Of a DNA stretch of 64,000 nucleotides, positions 54,119 to 61,695 are shown piece by piece. The notes beneath the pieces were generated by a model. That model ran no database searches. It saw only the letters and a list, made by a program, of their open reading frames with translations, and was not told the origin of the DNA. Both the position numbers and the translations under genes were made by a program. Origin of the DNA: Methylovulum miyakonense HT12 (GTDB lineage: Bacteria > Pseudomonadota > Gammaproteobacteria > Methylococcales > Methylomonadaceae); contig NZ_KB913025.1 in assembly GCF_000384075.1 (NCBI RefSeq), forward strand, positions 4,348,187-4,412,186, in the 5' to 3' direction. Positions within the stretch are counted from its first letter, which is position 1; each line of letters starts with the position of its first letter.

Positions 54119-54137
54119 GATATGTTATAACATAACA
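54119..54137 (-). promoter_or_regulatory. Zur operator upstream of the znuD-like gene
   Basis: GATATGTTATAACATAACA. Its core TGTTATAACATAACA matches the E. coli-type Zur core TGTTATAnTATAACA at 13 of 14 fixed positions, and TATGTTATAACATA within it is a perfect palindrome. It lies between the znuD-like gene (minus) and the FlgO-like gene (plus), about 255 and 150 bases from their starts. Repression by zinc-loaded Zur is the expected role. Confidence 0.7.
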
Positions 54138-54286
54138 AACTGCAAATATTATTTAACGCCCGCCCTATAACCGCCCTGTTTCATGGCGGCGGATTTCCTT
54201 AGCTTGCCTCCCAAGCACCGATAAGCTAGTATTTCGGCATAACTTTTCAACCAGCCAGGCTTAACTTTACCCTCAAGGAACCTACC

Positions 54287-54958
54287 ATGTTAAAAATTTC
54301 TACCCTCCTCATTCCAGCGTTGCTTTCGGCAACCTTGAGTGGTTGTGGATTATTCCGTAACAATTACGAAGTTAAGGACACGGATCTTGTTGATGTCAGC
54401 TATGACGCGGTGGATGAACTCCAAAACAGGCTCACCCGAAAAATCCCTAAAAATTCCTTGATTATTGTCACCACTCTTTTGAATGTGGACAACCACAACA
54501 AAACCTCAGCTTTTGGCCGTATTGTTTCCGACCAAATTGCCTCGGCTTTTCATAAAGAAGGCTTTCAAATCATAGGCATGGAACTGCCGATAGATCTGTT
54601 TATCATGAAGGAAGACGGCACTTTGCTGCTTTCTGATGACACCAAAAAATTGCTCAACCGCTACCGTGCGGCGGTTTTGGTGGGCGGTGTCTACGCACCT
54701 GGCAAAAAGAACGCTTATGTTTCATTACGTGTCATCGAAACGGCCACCAAAACCATTATCTCCTCAACCGACCTGTCCATACCCATGGGGCCGGATGCCA
54801 AGATGCTGATGACCCCCATAGACATCGCCACGTCCAGTCCGGCCACGGAACCCGTTGCCGAAGTGGCCAAAAACACCGAGGAAGGAAGCCCTACGGCAAC
54901 AGAAGAAACGACAAAACCTGAAGCTGAAAAAAAGACAACCAGCGATAGCCTTGAATAA
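54287..54958 (+). CDS. FlgO-like outer-membrane lipoprotein
   Basis: A 223-residue lipoprotein of the FlgO kind. The signal peptide ends at LSGC with the lipid-bearing cysteine near residue 20. The core resembles FlgO: VDVSYDAVDELQNRL, then LNVDNHNKTSAFGRIVSDQIASAFHKEGFQIIGM and VLVGGVYAPGKKNAYVSLRVIETATKTIISSTDL. In Vibrio, FlgO is tied to flagella and the outer membrane; no flagellar gene is near here, so the role is open. The ATG at 54287 follows AAGGA. The tail (about 190-223) is Glu/Lys/Thr-rich and looks disordered. It diverges from the znuD-like gene with the Zur box between them. Confidence 0.75.
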   Translation: MLKISTLLIPALLSATLSGCGLFRNNYEVKDTDLVDVSYDAVDELQNRLTRKIPKNSLIIVTTLLNVDNHNKTSAFGRIVSDQIASAFHKEGFQIIGMELPIDLFIMKEDGTLLLSDDTKKLLNRYRAAVLVGGVYAPGKKNAYVSLRVIETATKTIISSTDLSIPMGPDAKMLMTPIDIATSSPATEPVAEVAKNTEEGSPTATEETTKPEAEKKTTSDSLE

Positions 54959-55073
54959 ACGGACACCCTCCAGGACGCCCGCCACAAACTTTGAAAAACC
55001 CACAAACCCTGTTTCCGTTTAAGGTTAAAGTGTCGGGGCCATGGACGGAAGCCATTCAGATAACCGCCTAGTG

Positions 55074-56030
55074 CTACCGCTCCCTCACTAACCGGAACCC
55101 CAGGTTCGCCTGCCGCGCCCAAGCCGTGCTCCAATTACGATAAGCGGCGCGGACCCTGGGGGCGTCGGCATTCCAACCGCCACCGCGCACCACCAACAAA
55201 TCATCAAAATCCGCCCGGCCTTTGAGGCAGGCTTCCTCAAAGCCGCTGTAATGTTCCTCATAGCGCGAGCACGTCCATTCCCAGACATTGCCCAGCATAT
55301 CGTGCAAGCCCCATTGGTTGGGTAACAAAGCCCCCGTAACCCCATAAAAAAAACGCCCGTCATCACATTGATGCAGTTGCGCCCAAGCTAGCGTTTTGAT
55401 TTGTTTCCTGTCCGCAACATTGGCGTTCCGGCAGGCTATATCAGGATTATTGCCCCAATAGCGTGCGGAAACAGTACCCGCCCTGGCGGCATACTCCCAT
55501 TCCGCTTCCGTAGGCAGACGGTATTGCTGCCCGGAAGTTTTGTTCAGCCAAGCAATATAAGCCTGCACATCCTGGAAACTGACACAACCCACCGGATAAT
55601 CCGGCTTGGGCGCCAAATCTTTTACAGGTGACTTCCAATTGGCCCACCCCCACCAACTCCAGTGTTGTCCGACAGTATGGTCATAACTCCAGCAGCCCTT
55701 TTCTTCGACATTACGTTCGGCATCGGTGACATGCCCGGTCGCATCAATAAATTTCTGGAATTCTTCGACGGTCACTTCATTTTTGGCCAGCTTAAAGCTT
55801 TTGACACAAAGCCTATGCAGCGTTTCGTTATCGGTGCGGCCTTGCTCTGTTTCCGGGCTGCCCATAAAAAAACAGCCGGATGGGATCGTGGCTGTTTCCG
55901 GGATTAGCGCCGCCCCCCGTTGTGGCAAAGGCGCTTTTAATGTCCTGCCAAGTTGCGCGGCTTGCATCGGTGCCGGGGCAATGAAGCCGCTTAGTAAAAA
56001 CATGAAAATGCCTTGGGGAAGGGGCATCAT
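55074..56030 (-). CDS. Formylglycine-generating-enzyme-like (SUMF1) exported protein
   Basis: A 318-residue protein with an N-terminal hydrophobic signal and the FGE-sulfatase (SUMF1) fold: PSGCFFMGSPETEQGRTDNE, NEVTVEEFQKFI, YRLPTEAEWEYAARAG, GLHDMLGNVWEWTCSRY and RGGGWNADAPRVRAAYRN. The active cysteine pair of true formylglycine enzymes is not seen near RGGGWN, so it is unlikely to activate sulfatases. SUMF1-fold proteins also act in other modifications. The ATG at 56030 is used; an ATG at 56003 with AAGG before it is a good alternative. An open frame upstream to 56141 overlaps the sulfotransferase gene and is not counted. It lies 52 bases after that gene on the same strand. Confidence 0.75.
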   Translation of the reverse strand: MMPLPQGIFMFLLSGFIAPAPMQAAQLGRTLKAPLPQRGAALIPETATIPSGCFFMGSPETEQGRTDNETLHRLCVKSFKLAKNEVTVEEFQKFIDATGHVTDAERNVEEKGCWSYDHTVGQHWSWWGWANWKSPVKDLAPKPDYPVGCVSFQDVQAYIAWLNKTSGQQYRLPTEAEWEYAARAGTVSARYWGNNPDIACRNANVADRKQIKTLAWAQLHQCDDGRFFYGVTGALLPNQWGLHDMLGNVWEWTCSRYEEHYSGFEEACLKGRADFDDLLVVRGGGWNADAPRVRAAYRNWSTAWARQANLGFRLVRER

Positions 56031-56082
56031 AGGCAGGCCGGTAAATCGCAGGTTCGGGATTAATGGCCTGCCAGCCTTAGGT

Positions 56083-56865
56083 TTACACATGCAAAGCCAG
56101 TTCGGTTTGGAAGCGTTGTGTCCATTGGCTGCTGCGGCCATCGCGGAGTTTTTTCAGTTCGGACACCTGTTCAGGGAGACGGATGCTTTGGGGGTCAACC
56201 GACACAATTTCGGCGATAGCTTTGAGCACGGAGCCAATGTCCGCCTCCAGCTCTTCGTAACTGATGCAATAAGGGGATATGCCCTGCTCGGAAAAATACC
56301 GCCGCCAACCTTCTTCTTGGACAACAATATGGTCATACCAATATTTGATCGCCTCATAGTCATACTCCAAGGCCTCAAGTTTGGCTAAAGCTTCATCCGT
56401 ATGTTGGATATGGCTGTGGAATATATCCGATGAAGTCGCCTTATATAAAGAGACCGCTTGCGCGGCAAGGTCGTGGCGGGTCAGGTAAATGTATTTAAAA
56501 CCCTGCAAATAACCTGGGTCGCCCAGTGCCTGAAGGAACAGTTCGAATTGGAACCAACTGGCTTTTAACCCGGAAACGTCATGTTGGGTGCTTTTAGTGA
56601 CCCGGAGGCCATTGCGGAGATATTCTTCGGGCGTGCGTCCCGGCATATTTTTAGTGATCCTGTTGGCGATGGCATTAGCCGACAACAATTCCTGTGGCCT
56701 GCCCATACGTTTGGTGTTTTTGATGGCGTCACATAAATACGTGCTGCCGGAACGGGGCGTGATGGCAATCAGATAACGGTTGCGCGGTTCAGGCACCTTC
56801 TCCAGTTCTTGCAATAACGACTCGTTGAGGTCAGGATGGGCAAAAATATCGGCAATAGCGTTCAT
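56083..56865 (-). CDS. Stf0-type sulfotransferase
   Basis: A 260-residue enzyme of the Stf0 family, which transfers sulfate from PAPS to a carbohydrate such as trehalose in mycobacteria. The 5'-phosphosulfate-binding loop reads YLIAITPRSGSTYLCDAI, and the 3'-phosphate site is in the YIYLTRHDLAAQAVSLYKA part, with SYEELEAD later. The substrate here is unknown. The gene starts with an ATG at 56865 and precedes the SUMF1-like gene by 52 bases, so the two may be one operon. No PAPS synthesis genes (cysN, cysD, cysC) are in this window. Sulfation of a surface glycan is the simplest guess. Confidence 0.82.
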   Translation of the reverse strand: MNAIADIFAHPDLNESLLQELEKVPEPRNRYLIAITPRSGSTYLCDAIKNTKRMGRPQELLSANAIANRITKNMPGRTPEEYLRNGLRVTKSTQHDVSGLKASWFQFELFLQALGDPGYLQGFKYIYLTRHDLAAQAVSLYKATSSDIFHSHIQHTDEALAKLEALEYDYEAIKYWYDHIVVQEEGWRRYFSEQGISPYCISYEELEADIGSVLKAIAEIVSVDPQSIRLPEQVSELKKLRDGRSSQWTQRFQTELALHV

Positions 56866-57062
56866 AGTTTGATAGCAGAGTCCTTATGTTATTGATGTGA
56901 AATGCTGGGGAAAGCCATTGGCAGGGCTGCCCTCAAATTGGCCTGGATTGGTATCCGTCCATAATGTCCATGGAATTATCGGATCATGGTTGCCTTAGGG
57001 TTATTCCCCAGCAGAAATTTTAAGTATCATGCCCCAACCTTTTACCTTAAGCCTTATCCGAT

Positions 57063-59960
57063 ATGACACTAAACCACGACCTGCAAGCTGAATTACTAAA
57101 ACTACCTGAAGGCTTACGGCCGCCGCTTGCCGCAAATTTGCAGCAATGGCAAGAAAAGCTCGACGCCCTGAGCCAGGAACTTCCCTCGTCTCCTGAGTTT
57201 ACGGCAAGCTTAGTCAAAGTCTGGGCCAGTAGCCAATTTGTCACAGAAAACTGCTTGCGCCTACCAGAATTGCTGATGGGTTTAGTGGTATCCGGCGATT
57301 TGTCGGGGCATTATGCGGAGCCTAGTTACCACAATCAACTAAAGAATTTAACGGTAGCCGACGAAACGGAACTGATGCTAAAGCTCCGGCAATTCCGGCG
57401 GCGTGAGATGGTCAGGATCGCTTGGCGGGATTTGGCAGGTTGGGCGCCATTGTCGGAAACTTTGCTGGACTTATCCAGGCTAGCCGACGCCTGTATCCAA
57501 TATGCATTGGCCTTCCTTTACGCACAAGCTTGCGAAAAACGCGGCACACCGGTATTGGCGGATGGCGGCCCGCAGCAAATGGTCGTCTTGGGCATGGGCA
57601 AATTGGGGGCCTATGAACTAAATTATTCTTCCGACATCGACTTGATTTTTGCCTATCCCGAAGATGGCGTCTTAGCCGACCGCAAGGCCACGACTTATGG
57701 CGAATTTTTCACGCGCCTATGCCAAAGCCTGGTCAAAGTGCTGGATGAAATCACCGCCGACGGCTTTGTTTTCCGTACCGACATCCGCCTACGGCCTTAT
57801 GGCGATAGCGGCGCGGTCATCATGACCTTTGATGGCATGGAACACTATTACCTGACCCAAGCACGGGAATGGGAACGTTACGCGATGATCAAAGCACGCC
57901 AAGTGGCGGGCGATTTTGTCATGGGCGCACAGTTGATGGCCATGCTCAAAGCCTTTGTGTACCGCCGTTATCTGGATTATGGCGCGTTTGAGGAATTGCG
58001 CTCGTTGAAAATGCAGATCATGCAAGAATTGCGGCGCAAGGACCGCCTCGATAATGTCAAATTGGGTGCGGGCGGCATCCGCGAAGTGGAATTCATTGGC
58101 CAGGCGTTCCAATTGATACGCGGCGGCACGGAAAAATCCCTGCAACAACGCGGAATACTGGATGTGTTGCAAAGGCTAGGCGAGCTTAATTTGCTCACGC
58201 CTGCCGACGCCGGGCAGCTTATCACGGCTTACGGTTTCTTGCGCCGTGTCGAAAACCATATCCAGCAATACCAAGACAAACAAACCCACGATTTGCCCAC
58301 CAACCCGCTGGCACAACAAAGCCTAGCCTATTCGCTGGACTTTGCCGATTGGACAACGTTTAAAGCCACGTTAGATAGGGTCAGGGCACAAGTACATGGC
58401 GTCTTCGAACAAGTCTTTTCATTGTCCAAACCGGAACACACCGGTGTGCAGGGCCAGCAATTATGGCAGGGCAACACCGATGAGGCCGATTTGCTGGGGC
58501 AACTCCAGGAGTATGGCTTCGCTGACCCGCAAAACAGCCTCACCCTGATCAAACATTTCAAGTCCGCCCCCCCCATCAGGCGTTTAAGCGCCAAAGGCGC
58601 GGCGGTGCTTGACCGCTTAATGCCACAATTGCTGGCGGCTTTACCGGCCCTAACAAACCCTGACGAAACCTTAAGGCGTGTCCTGGGTTTGTTTGAGGCG
58701 GTGGCCGGACGTACGGTTTATTTGTCATTGCTGGCGGAAAACCCTGACGCGCTCGCACAATTGCTGCGCCTGATTTCCGCCAGCGTCTGGGTATGCGATT
58801 ATCTGGCGCGTTATCCGATTTTGTTTGATGAATTGCTGGATCCCCGTTCTTTGTTCGCCCCTTTGCAAAAACAGGATTTGGACAAGCAATTGGCGGACAT
58901 GCTGGCCACCGTTGATAGCCAAGACCTCGAACAACTGATGATCGTCTTGCGGCAATTCAAACAGCAACAAGTCTTAAAAGTCGCCGCCGCCGACATTATG
59001 GGCATCATCCCGTTGATGGTGGTCAGCGATTACCTGACCACCATCGCCGAAAGCGTCGTCGCCCAAGTGCTCGAACGGGCGTGGCTCATGCTGACCGAAA
59101 AGCACGGTTTTCCGCCCGATGGCCGGGACAGCCCACACACCACGCCCGGATTTGCCATTTTGGGTTTGGGTAAATTTGGCGGCATCGAACTAGGCTATGG
59201 CTCAGATTTGGATTTGGTGTTCCTCTGCGATTACGATAACGGCCTGGCGATGACCGATGGTGGAAAACCGGTTTCCTGTGCGCAATTTTACGGGCGTTTG
59301 GGGCTGAAAGTCCGGCATATCCTCGACACCAACTTGCTGTCAGGCATCCTTTATGAAGTCGATATGCGCCTGCGGCCCAGCGGGGATTCCGGTTTGCTGG
59401 TCACGCATATCAAAACCTACCATGATTATTTAAGGGATCAGGCGTGGACATGGGAGCATCAAGCCTTGGTCAGGGGGCGGTTTATTGCTGGCGACGATTG
59501 CCTGAAAAAAGGCTTTGCCAGCCTACGCCATGACATTTTAAGTTTGCCCAGGGACACGGCGGCATTAAAAACCGAAGTGCGGGAAATGCGCGAAAAAATG
59601 CGCCAAGCGCTTGCCAGCAAAGAAGCCGGCAAGTTTGACCTGAAACAAGGCCGGGGCGGCATTGCGGACATAGAATTTATGGTGCAATTCCTGGTGCTGG
59701 CGCATGCGGCAACCCATCCGGCCTTGACTGTTTACACCGACAATGTCCGTTTATTGGAAGGCTTAGGCAAACACGGGCTGATGGAAGAAACGACCGTCAC
59801 AACATTGAAAGCCGCTTATTGCACTTACCGGGATCTGGGCCACAAACTGGCATTACAGGGCAGCCGTGCACTGGCTGATGAAACGGAAGTGGCCGGGCTG
59901 TATCAATCTATCGGGGCGGTTTGGGACGGGGTGATGGCGCTTCCCAAAGCGGGGCCATAA
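57063..59960 (+). CDS. glnE: Bifunctional glutamine synthetase adenylyltransferase/deadenylase
   Basis: Adenylates and de-adenylates glutamine synthetase according to nitrogen status, signalled through PII. It has 965 residues with two nucleotidyltransferase domains: the first (deadenylating) with GKLGAYELNYSSDIDLIFAYP near 180-200 and the second (adenylating) with GKFGGIELGYGSDLDLVFLCDYD near 700-725. Each has the G-S-D-x-D triad. Between them are long helical regulatory parts, with KLGAGGIREVEFIGQ and the related KQGRGGIADIEFMVQ after each domain. It starts with an ATG at 57063. It stands alone on the plus strand. Confidence 0.97.
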   Translation: MTLNHDLQAELLKLPEGLRPPLAANLQQWQEKLDALSQELPSSPEFTASLVKVWASSQFVTENCLRLPELLMGLVVSGDLSGHYAEPSYHNQLKNLTVADETELMLKLRQFRRREMVRIAWRDLAGWAPLSETLLDLSRLADACIQYALAFLYAQACEKRGTPVLADGGPQQMVVLGMGKLGAYELNYSSDIDLIFAYPEDGVLADRKATTYGEFFTRLCQSLVKVLDEITADGFVFRTDIRLRPYGDSGAVIMTFDGMEHYYLTQAREWERYAMIKARQVAGDFVMGAQLMAMLKAFVYRRYLDYGAFEELRSLKMQIMQELRRKDRLDNVKLGAGGIREVEFIGQAFQLIRGGTEKSLQQRGILDVLQRLGELNLLTPADAGQLITAYGFLRRVENHIQQYQDKQTHDLPTNPLAQQSLAYSLDFADWTTFKATLDRVRAQVHGVFEQVFSLSKPEHTGVQGQQLWQGNTDEADLLGQLQEYGFADPQNSLTLIKHFKSAPPIRRLSAKGAAVLDRLMPQLLAALPALTNPDETLRRVLGLFEAVAGRTVYLSLLAENPDALAQLLRLISASVWVCDYLARYPILFDELLDPRSLFAPLQKQDLDKQLADMLATVDSQDLEQLMIVLRQFKQQQVLKVAAADIMGIIPLMVVSDYLTTIAESVVAQVLERAWLMLTEKHGFPPDGRDSPHTTPGFAILGLGKFGGIELGYGSDLDLVFLCDYDNGLAMTDGGKPVSCAQFYGRLGLKVRHILDTNLLSGILYEVDMRLRPSGDSGLLVTHIKTYHDYLRDQAWTWEHQALVRGRFIAGDDCLKKGFASLRHDILSLPRDTAALKTEVREMREKMRQALASKEAGKFDLKQGRGGIADIEFMVQFLVLAHAATHPALTVYTDNVRLLEGLGKHGLMEETTVTTLKAAYCTYRDLGHKLALQGSRALADETEVAGLYQSIGAVWDGVMALPKAGP

Positions 59961-60427
59961 TAACTAACAGCATTGGCGCATCAGGCCACCCCCTATCGTT
60001 TTGCTATCGTTAGCGCGGCACGTAAAGTCTCCTGACCTTCCCGCTTCCGGGAAAAGCCATTTTTAGCCACACGCTTAGTTACCCCCTAATCCATCAACAC
60101 CGTCCTTACATGACCGCAAGCCGTTTTTAGCTTTTAAATACGGCTTGGCCTGAATGTGTGATAGCGCACCGACTTCACTCCCCATCTACTATATTGTTGA
60201 TCCAGCTTGAATCCGGCAAACAATGGCTCCAAGCCGGAACCCAATTCAGGCAAGCATGACGGCAACACTTTTCTTACTTATTTCCTCGGCGGTTGCAATG
60301 ATGAAATAGGCTTGATGGCCCAATATGGGCTTCCATAATCGTCCCGAACAAGCCAGCAACAATAAATGCCCTTTGCTTTTCTTTAAGGGCAAACTGATCC
60401 CAGTTAACCATCAACAAGAAGGAAACG
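59961..60427. other. Intergenic gap between glnE and the EF-hand gene
   Basis: About 465 bases. A hairpin TTCCCG CTT CCGGGAA lies at about 60039-60052 and could be a weak end of glnE, but no T-run follows. Other frames here (minus 60274-60477) are not convincing. The right end holds AAGGAAA, the ribosome-binding site of the EF-hand gene. No clear promoter was seen. Confidence 0.4.
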
Positions 60428-60961
60428 ATGATGAAAACGAATAAAACCCTATCCGAAACAGCTAACACATTTGCCAATTTATCCTTTTTAAATATTTACA
60501 CCCTGCCCATCTGTTTGGCGGTCACCCTGGGATTCAGCCTTGGTTTTACCAGCAAAACGGTCAGGGCGGAAAACACGGCCACTCAAGACTCCCATCCGAA
60601 TTACCGTTACATCAAACCTATAGCCGTAGAAAATAAGGCCGGAAACACCAGCCAAGACAGCAAAGCATCAGCCGCCGAAACGGTAAAAGAACAAAATAGC
60701 CCGGCACAAGCCCCAAGCAACCTTCCCCAAAGCGCACAAACTGATCCCGTCAATAAACCTGCCGATGGCAAAGGGGCATTCCCCTCATTTGTCCAAGCGG
60801 ATATCAATGGCGACCACTACCTTACCAAAGAAGAGCTGAAAAATTTCCCTTATTTGCTGCAAGTGTTCGACAAGGTAGACGCTGGCGAAGATGGCAAGCT
60901 GGAACAACATGAATACCAAAACTTGGAAATGGAAACCAAACGTGAAGGCGAAGTCCGGTAA
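60428..60961 (+). CDS. EF-hand domain protein, exported or anchored
   Basis: A 177-residue protein starting at an ATG at 60428 with AAGGA upstream. A hydrophobic segment (about 20-42, YTLPICLAVTLGFSLGF) anchors or exports it. A Ser/Ala/Gln/Pro-rich linker follows (about 48-118). The C-terminus has an EF-hand pair: QADINGDHYLTKEEL, a good loop (D-N-D-Y-T-E), and KVDAGEDGKLEQHEY, which has an inserted or altered residue. Calcium binding is likely at the first. It is followed by a small lipoprotein gene and then by a calcium-binding repeat protein on the other strand, so a shared calcium or surface role is possible. Confidence 0.75.
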   Translation: MMKTNKTLSETANTFANLSFLNIYTLPICLAVTLGFSLGFTSKTVRAENTATQDSHPNYRYIKPIAVENKAGNTSQDSKASAAETVKEQNSPAQAPSNLPQSAQTDPVNKPADGKGAFPSFVQADINGDHYLTKEELKNFPYLLQVFDKVDAGEDGKLEQHEYQNLEMETKREGEVR

Positions 60962-61005
60962 TTGGGCTTGTGCCTTATTTTTAACTTAATTAGGGATTGC
61001 CAAAA

Positions 61006-61503
61006 ATGATGAATAAATTCTATAAACTCACAAAGGTTGCCTCTTTTGTGGCCATAATTGCAATCACAGGCTGTGCGGGTATGGGCAATGGGGGCGGATT
61101 GTACGGCAATAGCGGGGCTTATGGCCTGGGATCTAGTTCAAACAATTCCGTAGGCGGCATTAACAGCAATGTCCTGAGCGCCATTATCCAGGGCATGGCT
61201 GGCAGCGTACTTAATGGGCAAATCGGATCACAGCTCGCCCCGACCGACCAAAATTACCGGCTCCAACAGTTAGGCAGCTTAGTTCAGTCAGGCGGGATCA
61301 ACCAAGCACAGCAATGGACTATCCCACAATCTGGCAACACCATTGCAATTAGCCCTGTTGGCCAACAAGTTTTCAGCCAACAATTACAGAGACCTTGCCG
61401 TAATTTAGAAGAAGTCTTGATTTTGCAAAACGGGAACCGCATCCGTGAAAACCGCCGCGCTTGTTTGGATCCACGGACTAAAAAATGGAACCTGGTGCAG
61501 TGA
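61006..61503 (+). CDS. Small surface lipoprotein, 17-kDa-antigen-like tail
   Basis: A 165-residue lipoprotein from an ATG at 61006 (a TTG at 60997 and an ATG at 61009 are also in frame). The signal peptide ends with AIITGC-type sequence (AITGC), so the mature chain starts at that cysteine. Next comes a Gly/Ser/Asn-rich stretch (GNGGGLYGNSGAYGLGSSS), then a glycine-zipper-like part, and a C-terminal domain with two cysteines about 22 residues apart (PCRNLEEVLILQNGNRIRENRRACLDPRTKKW), as in rickettsial 17-kDa surface antigens. It follows the EF-hand gene by about 45 bases and is probably co-transcribed; a terminator follows about 100 bases later. Function unknown. Confidence 0.72.
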   Translation: MMNKFYKLTKVASFVAIIAITGCAGMGNGGGLYGNSGAYGLGSSSNNSVGGINSNVLSAIIQGMAGSVLNGQIGSQLAPTDQNYRLQQLGSLVQSGGINQAQQWTIPQSGNTIAISPVGQQVFSQQLQRPCRNLEEVLILQNGNRIRENRRACLDPRTKKWNLVQ

Positions 61504-61605
61504 CATTCCAGGCCACTATAGCAATTGCACAGCGCCAGTGGCTTGCGCCAGGAAGAAGGGGCCGGTTTATCTATAAGGCCAGCAAATTAACAGCAGCTAA
61601 GTGAC

Positions 61606-61647
61606 AAAAGGCCGGTTGGGCTTACACCCAACCGGCCTTTTGGTTTT
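61606..61647. terminator. Bidirectional terminator between the lipoprotein and RTX-type genes
   Basis: Arms AAAAGGCCGGTTGGG and CCCAACCGGCCTTTT around a five- to six-base loop, with T-rich sequence at both outer ends on the respective strands. It serves the lipoprotein gene (plus) and the calcium-binding repeat gene (minus), which converge here. Confidence 0.9.
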
Positions 61648-61695
61648 AGAACCCTGGATGGGCAAAACCACATGCCCACCCCACTCTAGCTTAGC

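Noticed and set aside
60274-60477. Minus-strand frame of about 67 codons before the EF-hand gene
   Set aside because: Overlaps the start of the EF-hand gene and has no ribosome-binding site.
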